From: Teredinibacter purpureus | Lineage (GTDB): Bacteria > Pseudomonadota > Gammaproteobacteria > Pseudomonadales > Cellvibrionaceae | Reading direction: 5' to 3' | Assembly (NCBI RefSeq): GCF_014217335.1 | Contig: NZ_CP060093.1 | Coordinates: forward strand, 124,001 to 188,000 | Length of the DNA stretch: 64,000 nt | Shown: piece after piece, positions 17,336 to 25,870 of the stretch | How the letters are laid out: each line of letters starts with the position of its first letter | Numbering within the stretch: position 1 is the first letter of the stretch | Notes under the pieces: model-generated | The model's database searches: none | Told to the model about the DNA's origin: nothing | The model's input: the letters and a program-made list of their open reading frames with translations, nothing else | Made by a program: the position numbers and the translations under genes

Positions 17336-17365
17336 ACCCGCTGTTAATGGTACTTAACAGCGGGT
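17336..17365. terminator. Strong 12-bp hairpin, bidirectional terminator or attenuator
   Basis: ACCCGCTGTTAA and TTAACAGCGGGT form a perfect 12-bp stem with a 6-nt loop. TTTATT follows on the plus strand. Because it sits between divergent genes it would attenuate rather than end an operon, unless a small RNA is made from here. Confidence 0.45.
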
Positions 17366-17476
17366 TTATTGATGTGATTCAGTAGTTTTGCTATCATTTA
17401 CATCTTATGCGCGACCACTCGCCTTAGGTGGCGGTTAGCGCCATGTAATGGCCGCAAAGTGTACTGAATGTTCTGA

Positions 17477-17534
17477 ACACCATAGTTTGGCCGTGATTTG
17501 ACACCATACATTGGCCAAAGCGGCCAAACTATGG
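17477..17534. repeat. Two direct and one inverted copy of a CCATAGTTTGGCC element
   Basis: ACACCATAGTTTGGCC (17477-17492) and ACACCATACATTGGCC (17501-17516) are direct copies spaced 24 bp apart. GGCCAAACTATGG (17522-17534) is a perfect inverted copy of the first. The cluster lies 58 bp upstream of the tyrosine recombinase gene start. The layout would fit recombinase accessory sites or a repressor array. Confidence 0.55.
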
Positions 17535-17591
17535 AGCCAACAACACATAGACCCATTTGGGTTCTAATTACGAGCGTGGGGAGAAGCGTGT

Positions 17592-18917
17592 TTGAAAAGT
17601 ATGGTGGGCTGGAATAGCGAACTCAAAACCCAACTAGCGACAGAGCTAAAGATACAGCCGGCTGGAGACTCATCTAATTCAGGTAGCAATGAACTACCCT
17701 GGACACCCAATAATGATAGGGATGCGTATAACTCCTTTCTACAAAGAAAAAGCGGCTCACCATCAACGGAAAGACGGTACGCTAGAGAGCTCTTTAGGTT
17801 CTATTTGTGGCTCTACCACGCAAAAAAGCAAGGCATTAAGTCTGTCACACCCACAGATATCGAGTCCTATCTTAGTTTTTGTATCGCCCCGCCAGTTTCA
17901 TGGTGTGGCAATAGCGGAGGAAACACCAAGATTTATGACCCGGAATGGCGTCCTTTCAAAAAACGACCTTCAATAAATTCTAATAGCCGCTTTGGCACTA
18001 AGCCATCGGTCAATACAATACAAAACGCTTCCTCTATCCTAAAGAGCTTTTTCTCGTTTTTAGTTAAGCAAGGCTATCTTCGGGGAGATCCAACCGCTTC
18101 TATTTCGGGTGAGTTCCGTCCTAGCGTTATGGCATCCAAGGCTGCGAAGGCTGACTTACGCTCCGTAAATTCATCAGACAATTACCCGTGTAGACCGGCC
18201 GAGATACCCGAAGGGTTAAGTGAAACTCAGTGGAAGTGCCTTTTAGAAACAATAGACGCGATGCCTCGTAAAAGCTCTGCACAAAACATGAAATACTACA
18301 GGGCAGAATTTGTAATTAAGCTGCTTTACTATGCGGGCCTCAGAAGCGAGGAAGCTCGCACTCATAGCCATAAGGCATTTAAGTTCGACCAAAGGTTTAA
18401 TTGTTGGAAGTTAGTTATATACGGAAAAGGAGCTAAAAAGCGTGAAATCCCAGTGCACCACGAGCTTCTATCTGCACTAAAAAAATATCGGGCCTTTCAC
18501 GGCCTCCCAGAGTTACCTCGAACTCCTAACTCAAACTCACACATAGATTATGACGTGTTACCGTTGTTTCCACCCTATAAACCATTTATAAGAAATTCCG
18601 CGGGAGAGCTAGTTGAGGCTCTACCTCCAATAACCGAACGATCGGCCGACGAATGGATTAAAACCTTATTTAAACGAGCCGAAAACCGCATGAAAGGCCA
18701 GTATTCAACAGAAGTGACGAAAACAGCAATTAACTTTAGCTCCTCAACCCTTCATACAATCAGGCACACACGGGCTAGGCATATGTTGTTTCTTGAAAAA
18801 CACGATATTCGCGTCGTTCAAGCCTTTCTTGGCCACACAAAAATACTAACCACGCAGATTTACACGGAGCCTACACTTCACGATTTGTTTGAATGCGCGA
18901 ATATCAGACAATCTTGA
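17592..18917 (+). CDS. Tyrosine recombinase / integrase
   Basis: The 441-aa protein has both integrase parts: an N-terminal SAM-like core-binding region (about 30-170; STERRYARELFRFYLWLY) and a catalytic domain with box I arginine in YYAGLRSEEAR (about 250), HTIRHTRA providing H-x-x-R, and LGHTKILTTQIYTEP with the nucleophilic tyrosine near the C-terminus. The TTG at 17592 has GGGGAGAAG upstream; the next ATG (three codons later) is too far from it. It leads a plus-strand set with two small genes and is preceded by repeated CCATAGTTTGGCC elements. It may integrate the element, resolve multimers or move a smaller unit; the substrate is not known. Confidence 0.85.
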   Translation: MKSMVGWNSELKTQLATELKIQPAGDSSNSGSNELPWTPNNDRDAYNSFLQRKSGSPSTERRYARELFRFYLWLYHAKKQGIKSVTPTDIESYLSFCIAPPVSWCGNSGGNTKIYDPEWRPFKKRPSINSNSRFGTKPSVNTIQNASSILKSFFSFLVKQGYLRGDPTASISGEFRPSVMASKAAKADLRSVNSSDNYPCRPAEIPEGLSETQWKCLLETIDAMPRKSSAQNMKYYRAEFVIKLLYYAGLRSEEARTHSHKAFKFDQRFNCWKLVIYGKGAKKREIPVHHELLSALKKYRAFHGLPELPRTPNSNSHIDYDVLPLFPPYKPFIRNSAGELVEALPPITERSADEWIKTLFKRAENRMKGQYSTEVTKTAINFSSSTLHTIRHTRARHMLFLEKHDIRVVQAFLGHTKILTTQIYTEPTLHDLFECANIRQS

Positions 18918-19009
18918 CTTTTTAAACAATAGTTTTAGACATTGAGTAACAACCGACGTATGTTTTGCCTATTAAGCACATCTAGTTCACCATCAATTGA
19001 GATTCTTAA

Positions 19010-19288
19010 ATGCTTAGATTCGAACACGGGTTTCAGCTAAACGACGTGAGAAGATACGCGCAAGAAGGGAGAATTAAAGATCCCGTTGTTGTTCATCATA
19101 ACGGTGGATTCACCTTGTTCTTCTGCTTAGAAAAACGAAACAGAATACTTGAAAACTGCGTATTAATCACAAACCGAGCGAGACCACGAGAATGGAAGAA
19201 AGCTCGAACATATTTACGAGAACTTAAATCGAGTGGAATTCCTCGATGGAGAGTTCGCAAAGGGGCCATACATGACAACTCTATCTAA
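19010..19288 (+). CDS. Small basic protein, possibly ParC-like plasmid maintenance protein
   Basis: The 92-aa protein (FQLNDVRRYAQEGRIKDPVVVHHNGGFTLFF) has a helix, then a beta-hairpin-like middle and a basic C-terminus. The pattern reminds me of small plasmid or ICE proteins annotated as ParC-family partition-associated, but that rests on memory and is unproven. It lies about 90 bp after the recombinase gene and overlaps the next gene by 17 bp. Only a weak GAGATT precedes the ATG. Confidence 0.5.
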   Translation: MLRFEHGFQLNDVRRYAQEGRIKDPVVVHHNGGFTLFFCLEKRNRILENCVLITNRARPREWKKARTYLRELKSSGIPRWRVRKGAIHDNSI

Positions 19289-19658
19289 ATCTTTGATTCA
19301 TACACTAGCAAGTGTATGCGTGTTTATTGATAGTTCCCGCAACTGGGAAAACTATGATGCGCTAGGGTGGAACGACCAGGTTGTAGAAGACTTAACAAAA
19401 TGGATTACACGCCTAGACAGTAAAAATAATATAGAACTAAAGCAGTTTATATATGAAAGTGCGGCTAGCGCGCTAACGTCTTTAAAGACTGACTGGACAA
19501 TTGCTACCGTACGTATAATGAATCAACTACAGCCACTAGAAGTCGATGAAAGGCATATTGTTAAAAGATACCTTGATGAATGTATTGACCCCGGTATAAC
19601 CAATCTACCCGGAGTAATTAAGGCCTATGAATTACTTGAGCGCAAACTAGCAATCTAA
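19272..19658 (+). CDS. Hypothetical 128-aa helical protein
   Basis: A soluble, helical protein (LIHTLASVCVFIDSSRNWENYDALGW...) with no recognised family. The ATG at 19272 has AAAGGGG six bases upstream, preferred over an in-frame start at 19233 that would extend the overlap with the previous gene. It is the last gene of the recombinase cluster and is followed by a strong hairpin terminator. Confidence 0.55.
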   Translation: MTTLSKSLIHTLASVCVFIDSSRNWENYDALGWNDQVVEDLTKWITRLDSKNNIELKQFIYESAASALTSLKTDWTIATVRIMNQLQPLEVDERHIVKRYLDECIDPGITNLPGVIKAYELLERKLAI

Positions 19659-19705
19659 TCTAACGCCTGCAGATCACCAATCAATTTATATTGAAGCAAG
19701 ACGAA

Positions 19706-19740
19706 TTAGAGGGGCCATCTTTATTGATAGGCCCCTCTAA
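19706..19740. terminator. Bidirectional rho-independent terminator
   Basis: TTAGAGGGGCC (19706-19716) pairs perfectly with GGCCCCTCTAA (19730-19740) across a 13-nt loop. It lies between the converging recombinase cluster and the traU-ending transfer operon, with A/T-rich flanks on both sides, so it can end both transcripts. Confidence 0.75.
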
Positions 19741-19768
19741 TAATTATCTAAGTAGTTTAGTTATAGAT

Positions 19769-22700
19769 TTATGCCACAACACGTTCATTTCTCGCGTGAT
19801 GCAAGGCGAGCAAGTCTTGAATGATATCACTTAAAATTCCCTTGGGAGTTTCATCAGAATCCATTTCGCGATTACTTAGATCTTCTCCTTGATACGCTTT
19901 TTTCCTTTGAGAGAGCCCTACTATAACTTTCCGCTTCTCAATTTCTTCATCCAAATTTCCTGCCGGGTATTTTTCGACAAGTAACGATCGTGCTTCGATA
20001 TCTCCAATCTCTGCACTCAAAGTATCACGAACAAATGCGTCGTCAGAGGAACTGTTGCACGCCCACAAAAATGTGGGTCCCTGAGTACTCATGAGTAACT
20101 GTTCGAAGCTACCCTTCTCTGTTTCCAAGATGCTCAGTAATGTTGCACCATGCTTATTTGGTTTCCTTAGCGATTCATACAAATGCTGCGTCATTGTTGG
20201 CGATAACTTAAAAGTATTTGCAACTTTTTCGCAGTTTGCTTTATTACCACCACCTAGAATAAATATATTGGTGGCCAAGCGAACAGATTCTTCAGAAAAG
20301 TCATCCGGTAACTGACTCGCCTGCATAATTTCAACCTTCCACTTACGACCTTCCCTAATAGATTCGTCGAGCTGAGCCTCGACCATCCCTAGGCCACGGA
20401 CACGATGTTTTTCATCTATACAGAAACGTTTCGGCATCTTTTTGATGCTCTCTACATAGCGCTTGTGATAGGGGCGGTAATCTACTTTATACAATCCGAC
20501 TTCGCCGTCCATTTCACCTAAATGTTCTTTCCCCGTAAAGAAGCGGTTAGTTAAAACATAGTAAGCGACCATATACATGAGTCCAGTTCTTCGTTTCGCA
20601 TCCGCACCTTGCCCCTTTGCGACTTCATCGAGATCCAAACTTACAATACGAGCTTCACCTAAATCGAATTTAGTTTCTTCAGAAATAACGGGGTACTTAC
20701 TGATGGCCTCAGTAATCTTTCTCCAGAAGAATTGGGGTAAGGATTCGCCGGTTGAAGCTACGCTTGCCTTGCCATAGATTGAAACAATCTTTTGATCTTT
20801 AGTGGTTTGAGCTATATCACGTAAATTCGGTACAGCATATCGCTGCGCAAGCGTAGCTTCATGTGTGTATTTTTTAGAATACAGAAAATCAACGACATCC
20901 CACCATTTTGTTTTACCTTTAGTGTGCTTAAACCCTAGGGTATCCAGTAACTCATCTATCTGGGGAAGAATCTGAGCTTGATAAATCTTTGCCGATTTTC
21001 TATCAGCAAACTGCTTATAAGCTTCGTCAACTAGTTTGTCTGCCATACCCAAAACACCATCTGGTGGCAATAAACTATCATCAGGTGTTCCAAGATAGCT
21101 AAGAAAGTTAACCAAAAAAGCCTTCTGGTTTGACAACGGATTACGCAAACCTAATCGAGTGTCAAATACATTTACTGCGTAATCTCGCGTATTAAGCAAT
21201 CTTTCATACATTGCCAAATGCCGTTTCTCTTTCGGCAATGCACCACGCAATAATGATATTAACCCCCGGCTTGAAGGCCCAATATCAAGAATAGAAATAA
21301 ATGGAAGCTCCGTATTATCAGGGCTGAGAATGAGAGAAATATTACTGTAATTCATAAACATAGATTTACCGTATCCCATAGGAGCGAATATCAAGGTAGT
21401 CCATGCAGACTGCAGTTTTGAGTAAGGTTGATACGGCATGATCTTACCATCAGGAGTTCGTAGTGGTTGGGATCCTGTTTTCCAAGGGCTTGCCGGCCTT
21501 GTGAGAGGGGCCATTTTAAGTGCATCGTACAGTGGGGCTGCTGCTGTATTCGCAACAGAGCCCATAACTGCCCCAGGAGTCGACGACATCATCGTTTCGA
21601 GGGGATCGCCTTCGGCCGGCGCAACATCGCACGTCCCCCAGCCTTGAACACACCTAGCAAGCACCGCTCGCCTCATATCAAGCAGATCTTTATCTTCAGA
21701 AGGAGCCCATGTGCACAATGAGATTTGAAGCTTAACTATTTCTTCACCACCTTTACGAATCTTTAAAAGCTTTCGTTTTACATCAACTATATCTTCATTC
21801 TCCGGCGCACCAGGTGTGAATTGCATGTACGACGCTAAAAGCTCTTTAAAACCGAGAACGCTCATTCCATCACTTCTGGTTAAAATATTCATTCTCCATG
21901 GTATTTTTTCATTATTTAAACGTTTGAATAAGGACTGAAATGGTTCTGGTGACTTGGGCATCATTTCAATGGTAATTGGTGCAAACGCAGTGTCTCCTAC
22001 TTTTACAGTTGCATGATCTAAATGTTCAGCACCGCGAGGGAATAACTGATCAGTTAATCTGGGCCAAAGCATACCGCTGACATCTGGCTTGTACTTTCCA
22101 TCAAGCCTAAGCGGGATTGGGTCACCCGGCAATGATGGCTGCCAATCATCGGAAGTCCATTGCGCATCGATGCTCATTCGAATTTCCCTCAGGAAATCGT
22201 GCACATCCATCACGTCAGTAGAAACATTTACGTTTTTAAGATCCTGACAGAATTCAGATACAAACGACTTATGTCGTGTCAACATAACACCCGCACCCAT
22301 ACCAAGATCTTGAGCGTCATTAGCAAGTGGCATTCCCTTTCTTTCAGATTTTTTAACACGTCCTGCTACCCTCTTTTCATCTTTCGAAAGGCCATTCATA
22401 TTAGTCCAAAGCAATAATATAGCTCTCTCCTTCTGGCAATATCGTTTTAGAACATGCATTTGCTCGTCAATAAGATCATCCATTTCAAGGCCAATGGATT
22501 TGGTCGCTCGCTTTACCGGGCCATAAATAGTCTCTAATTCTGTATCAATTCCATCCGTATCCCGCATAAAATAGAACGATGGGTAATGACATCCGTCGGA
22601 CATATAGGCCATAAGCTTTCGCTCTGCCTCATCAAGAATTTCTTCAAACTCATCTTCGAGAACGCATTTTGATACTCCATCAATTGTTACAGCAGTAACT

Positions 22701-22861
22701 AGCGAACCATCATTCATGACTATAGTTTCATTATCTTCTATCGTTTCAATATCGATAAAAGAGCGCGGACTCGACTTAATCATTCGGTTCGCCCATTGAA
22801 AAGACGAATCAAAAAGATAAAATAATTTATCGGTAAAGGTATCGGGCTGTGAATAACGCAT
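19769..22861 (-). CDS. traU: Type IVB secretion ATPase TraU/DotO (IcmB)
   Basis: The 1030-aa protein is the VirB4-class ATPase of the IncI/Dot-Icm apparatus, the cytoplasmic energiser at the inner-membrane base of the channel. Walker A is in FAPMGYGKSMFM (about 490-502), and a C-terminal ATPase half carries FCIDEKHRV (Walker B-like). Length matches TraU and IcmB, both near 1000 aa. GAGGAA precedes the ATG by seven bases. It is the final gene of the long minus-strand transfer operon, 9 nt after the 431-aa gene, and is followed by a bidirectional terminator. Confidence 0.9.
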   Translation of the reverse strand: MRYSQPDTFTDKLFYLFDSSFQWANRMIKSSPRSFIDIETIEDNETIVMNDGSLVTAVTIDGVSKCVLEDEFEEILDEAERKLMAYMSDGCHYPSFYFMRDTDGIDTELETIYGPVKRATKSIGLEMDDLIDEQMHVLKRYCQKERAILLLWTNMNGLSKDEKRVAGRVKKSERKGMPLANDAQDLGMGAGVMLTRHKSFVSEFCQDLKNVNVSTDVMDVHDFLREIRMSIDAQWTSDDWQPSLPGDPIPLRLDGKYKPDVSGMLWPRLTDQLFPRGAEHLDHATVKVGDTAFAPITIEMMPKSPEPFQSLFKRLNNEKIPWRMNILTRSDGMSVLGFKELLASYMQFTPGAPENEDIVDVKRKLLKIRKGGEEIVKLQISLCTWAPSEDKDLLDMRRAVLARCVQGWGTCDVAPAEGDPLETMMSSTPGAVMGSVANTAAAPLYDALKMAPLTRPASPWKTGSQPLRTPDGKIMPYQPYSKLQSAWTTLIFAPMGYGKSMFMNYSNISLILSPDNTELPFISILDIGPSSRGLISLLRGALPKEKRHLAMYERLLNTRDYAVNVFDTRLGLRNPLSNQKAFLVNFLSYLGTPDDSLLPPDGVLGMADKLVDEAYKQFADRKSAKIYQAQILPQIDELLDTLGFKHTKGKTKWWDVVDFLYSKKYTHEATLAQRYAVPNLRDIAQTTKDQKIVSIYGKASVASTGESLPQFFWRKITEAISKYPVISEETKFDLGEARIVSLDLDEVAKGQGADAKRRTGLMYMVAYYVLTNRFFTGKEHLGEMDGEVGLYKVDYRPYHKRYVESIKKMPKRFCIDEKHRVRGLGMVEAQLDESIREGRKWKVEIMQASQLPDDFSEESVRLATNIFILGGGNKANCEKVANTFKLSPTMTQHLYESLRKPNKHGATLLSILETEKGSFEQLLMSTQGPTFLWACNSSSDDAFVRDTLSAEIGDIEARSLLVEKYPAGNLDEEIEKRKVIVGLSQRKKAYQGEDLSNREMDSDETPKGILSDIIQDLLALHHARNERVVA

Positions 22862-22870
22862 TATATTTCC

Positions 22871-24166
22871 TCAAATCAAAAAACCGCTTTTCGGTTTTTG
22901 GTATATGTATGATGTTTCTGAATCAAAAGAGTCTTGAGCTTTTACAACCGCAGCTACATCTGTTTCTTGTAAAAAATCTAAAGCACCGCGCTCCATGGCT
23001 ATCTGCATAATCTCAATATTTGTAGGGGCGTCAGGAACCGGCCTTATAAATCCAGACCCACTAGCAGACATGCTAGATATAAGATTGAGCTTCAATGCTA
23101 GATCAACTGAATTCCCTGTTAATGAAGACCTAGAATCAAGAGTTAATCGCCCTAATCCATATCCAATCACGTTATGCTGACTTTGCCCTTCTAGCTCGCA
23201 TGCTTTTTGATAACAATTGAGGCGATTTATACACAGCATCCAAACAGATAGGGGATCCCCCTTGCCTCCAACTAACAGCGAGGCCCAAAGGTTTTGACAG
23301 AACACGCCAAAAGAATATGAGCTCTCTGAAAAGCGTCCCCACTTAGGTAATGTGATAGGGTTTTTCCCGTATCCATCACACACCAAAACATGTTTTATCG
23401 TGGCCTGGCGGTTACACCCATGGACCTGAAACTCCTCTTGAGACATCCATAGAGTGGATGAATAGAATTTCCTGAAAAGACTATCAGTTAGGTTTTCGTC
23501 GTAACTTAAACAAATCAATGCTGGGCGCTGAAGTTGGCCTATCCACCTATCAAACTGTTTCGCTGACATCGTGGTAACTAGATTAGAAACATCATTCCAG
23601 CGTCCCAAAGGGATTCTTTTATTCAATACATTCCTTGCATATTCAAACCGATGAAATATCAACGACACTCCACCTGCTTGATCTCCGCTGCTAATTCCAT
23701 GCAGAAGAGAGTCATGGGCGCTGGACAAATGCTTGGATATCGAACGTGAGTATGGATGTCGGTTAATGCCTGAAAAGCCTTTTATTCCACTATACAAAGA
23801 TGCAGGTGGTAGCGTGGAGTTTCCACTATAGATAGAAAAGAAGTTTGAGACGGCATTACATATGTTGGTTAAAACATTGATTGCCCGATGTATAGATAGT
23901 GATGAAAGATCTAATTCACTATATATTTCTGATAGCGACACTGAAATATATTCATTTGAATATAGAGTTACCCCAGACGATACAGAGTACCGTTGTGATA
24001 TTCGATATGTCAGGTTAGAAATCCAAATAGTATTAAGGTTAAGGTCATTTGGTCCGCTAATATAATGAGGCTTTTCCGCTTCAGAACATGCCCAGGCCGC
24101 TGAAGGTTCGTCCTGATTATCAAATAATACTACGCCGACTTTTTGTTTGAGCTTCCCACTTTGCAT
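22871..24166 (-). CDS. Unknown 431-aa protein between traT and traU
   Basis: I do not recognise this protein. It is serine-rich, apparently soluble, with no signal peptide or membrane helix and no nucleotide-binding motif. GGAGG five bases before the ATG makes the start firm; it overlaps the end of traT by 37 bp, so translation is coupled. In the IncI plasmid R64 and in Dot/Icm loci, icmJ (traT) is commonly next to icmB (traU), so this looks like an added or lineage-specific subunit at that point. Its position suggests a partner of IcmJ or the DotO ATPase. Confidence 0.65.
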   Translation of the reverse strand: MQSGKLKQKVGVVLFDNQDEPSAAWACSEAEKPHYISGPNDLNLNTIWISNLTYRISQRYSVSSGVTLYSNEYISVSLSEIYSELDLSSLSIHRAINVLTNICNAVSNFFSIYSGNSTLPPASLYSGIKGFSGINRHPYSRSISKHLSSAHDSLLHGISSGDQAGGVSLIFHRFEYARNVLNKRIPLGRWNDVSNLVTTMSAKQFDRWIGQLQRPALICLSYDENLTDSLFRKFYSSTLWMSQEEFQVHGCNRQATIKHVLVCDGYGKNPITLPKWGRFSESSYSFGVFCQNLWASLLVGGKGDPLSVWMLCINRLNCYQKACELEGQSQHNVIGYGLGRLTLDSRSSLTGNSVDLALKLNLISSMSASGSGFIRPVPDAPTNIEIMQIAMERGALDFLQETDVAAVVKAQDSFDSETSYIYQKPKSGFLI

Positions 24167-24786
24167 GAAGCCTCCAAGTCATCGGTTAATTCATGGAACG
24201 CAGCAACATTCCAAAACTTTATCTGTTTTTCGAATACAACTTCATTTGGCCAGTATCGTAGATCTTTAAAGAGTCGATCAGAATTATTCTTAAGTAACGG
24301 AGACATATTTTTATAGATATCTGCAAACTCAATAACATCCCCAGAGGTAAATCCTGGAATAATTTTCTCAACTGGAGCGATAAGATCTTTTGTGATCATT
24401 CCAATAAGAGCGTTTGCATTCTTTTCATATTTGTTGTGCCGATATTTCGCGATATAGGCCCATTGTGCGCATTTAATTATTTGGCCCTGCGACAAGCTTG
24501 GGCAATAGATTACGAGCCCATGGTTTTTCTTACCATTTACTGGACGACTCAAATACTGTGATTGTGCACACATCGTACACAGTAAATGCCTTACACCATC
24601 TATAATTACAACCTCAACGTAACCTGAAGGATACTCACGATGCGGTCTAGACTGTAAGCCGCAACACTGGCACAGGTAGCTACCGCTCTCTAATATTGAC
24701 TTTTGTTCTGGAGATGGCTTCCAGTTTAAGGAATCCCTCTTGTCAGGTGCGAGAGTAGGAAAATCTATTGCTTTTATAGTGAACAT
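24130..24786 (-). CDS. traT: TraT/IcmJ (DotN)-like protein
   Basis: The roughly 218-aa product shows the IcmJ/DotN signature: a zinc-binding CQCCG followed by GYVEVVIIDGVRHLLCTMCAQ, an HNH-like zinc fold without an obvious nuclease triad. In Legionella, DotN joins the DotL coupling complex. Position before traU fits the R64 order traR-traT-traU. The ATG at 24786 is taken; an in-frame GTG at 24813 lies in the loop of a hairpin and is less likely, although neither site has a clear Shine-Dalgarno sequence. Confidence 0.75.
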   Translation of the reverse strand: MFTIKAIDFPTLAPDKRDSLNWKPSPEQKSILESGSYLCQCCGLQSRPHREYPSGYVEVVIIDGVRHLLCTMCAQSQYLSRPVNGKKNHGLVIYCPSLSQGQIIKCAQWAYIAKYRHNKYEKNANALIGMITKDLIAPVEKIIPGFTSGDVIEFADIYKNMSPLLKNNSDRLFKDLRYWPNEVVFEKQIKFWNVAAFHELTDDLEASCKVGSSNKKSA

Positions 24787-24801
24787 AGCATCATTCAAAC
24801 A

Positions 24802-24827
24802 AGAGAGAGGCACGGGCCCCTCTCTCT
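24802..24827 (-). terminator. Hairpin between traR and traT
   Basis: Nine-base arms AGAGAGAGG and CCTCTCTCT enclose an 8-nt loop. On the minus strand the stem is followed by TTGTTTG. It may act as an attenuator or mRNA-stability element within the transfer operon and masks the alternative GTG start of traT. Confidence 0.45.
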
Positions 24828-24840
24828 ATCTCCGTGTTGT

Positions 24841-25278
24841 TTATTTTATGATTTGACCTTGAACTGTTGTCGAAGCATCAGAACCAATAACAGAAACGTT
24901 AACGATTGAAACGATAGTAACGATTGAAAATAGTATCGCACCGATAATACCCATGGCGATATAACCACCTATACTTTCGCCTTGACTCTTCGCAGTACGA
25001 CCTTTCATAAATGCAACGCCGACCATCACAAGTCCGACAAAACCGAACAGCCGAATAGCACCACTCGATAGCCCCGTTGTTTGATCACCAACATTATTCC
25101 CAAGATCCCCGATAGTCGGAGTAGCCTCGGCCAACTCCGGAAATGCGGAGAAGAGCATGCCCGTAACGGTAAGAAGCGCCACGTGAGCGCGACAACCGAT
25201 ATCAAAGTATGCGGTTTTTACTTTTGTAACAATTTGCTTTGATGAGTTTAAGAGCTCTTTCAAAGCGACTTCCTTCAT
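24841..25278 (-). CDS. traR: TraR/IcmD (DotP)-like membrane protein
   Basis: The 145-aa protein has a hydrophobic region near residues 30-52 ending AEA, resembling a signal sequence, and two further helices (IRLFGFVGLVMVGVAFM; IGGYIAMGIIGAILFSIVTIV). IcmD and TraR are small inner-membrane proteins of this layout in the type IVB core. It follows traQ by 43 nt, as in R64. The assignment rests on topology, size and gene order rather than a strong motif. Confidence 0.7.
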   Translation of the reverse strand: MKEVALKELLNSSKQIVTKVKTAYFDIGCRAHVALLTVTGMLFSAFPELAEATPTIGDLGNNVGDQTTGLSSGAIRLFGFVGLVMVGVAFMKGRTAKSQGESIGGYIAMGIIGAILFSIVTIVSIVNVSVIGSDASTTVQGQIIK

Positions 25279-25321
25279 TGATTATAGAAATTTAACCCCA
25301 GAGGGCGGTGCAATACCGTAG

Positions 25322-25855
25322 CTAGAAACTAAAATAGTTCGTCCCTATCGGAATAGCACCTACTGAAACAGCTAGCACATCAGCGAAAACATAAAGATTA
25401 GTCGCGATTGAACCAGCCAACACAAATGTCAGACCCGAACCAAACCAGCCGGGCTGGTCGTATTTGGGTCCGACACGCCAGCGCCATAAGCCCCTGGCGG
25501 CTGCCACCCAACCGATCACATTAACTATCGCTACGATCGCTTGGATTGCAATACGAGTGTTATCGCCTGTTACAGGCGTATAACTACTAATAATTTTCGG
25601 GTCCGCTACCGCCCCAAATATTGAGACAGAAAATATATTGACCACAGTAGATAATGAAAGCAAAAGGCTCCCAAAAATAAGTCCTGCAATAGTGGCAGGT
25701 AATGGACCTTGCCCGCGTCGACCAGCCGTAACCTGGTGAAGCAACGACAACCCAACCGAAACCAGCCCGGCCAAGCCTGCGACTAAGAATATCGCTCCCT
25801 GTATACCGGGTAGGTTCGCAGCAGCGGTGGTTAGGTAAGTTACTAAGTCCTCCAT
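25322..25855 (-). CDS. traQ: TraQ/IcmC (DotE)-like membrane protein
   Basis: The 177-aa protein has four predicted membrane helices (IFLVAGLAGLVSVGLSLL; ATIAGLIFGSLLLSLSTVV; AIQAIVAIVNVIGWVAAA; LTFVLAGSIATNLYVFA). IcmC/DotE and TraQ are polytopic inner-membrane proteins of similar length adjacent to TraR/IcmD. AAGGA lies about ten bases before the ATG. It starts 15 nt after traP. Assignment is by topology and synteny. Confidence 0.7.
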   Translation of the reverse strand: MEDLVTYLTTAAANLPGIQGAIFLVAGLAGLVSVGLSLLHQVTAGRRGQGPLPATIAGLIFGSLLLSLSTVVNIFSVSIFGAVADPKIISSYTPVTGDNTRIAIQAIVAIVNVIGWVAAARGLWRWRVGPKYDQPGWFGSGLTFVLAGSIATNLYVFADVLAVSVGAIPIGTNYFSF

Positions 25856-25870
25856 ATCTCGAATATCCTT

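Larger units (their letters stand above)
17100..17591. other. 492-bp gene-free regulatory region between divergent operons
   Basis: No convincing coding ORF is seen. The stretch separates the Mrr-kfrA block (leftward) from the tyrosine recombinase block (rightward). It contains at least five inverted-repeat elements (listed separately) and a TATAAT at 17273-17278 without a recognisable -35. It probably holds both promoters and binding sites for a KfrA-like protein or the recombinase. No iteron array or DnaA box was recognised by eye. Confidence 0.6.

Noticed and set aside
17592..19658. Complete insertion sequence or transposon around the 441-aa recombinase
   Set aside because: The CCATAGTTTGGCC elements occur only on the left side; no matching end or target duplication is visible to the right.
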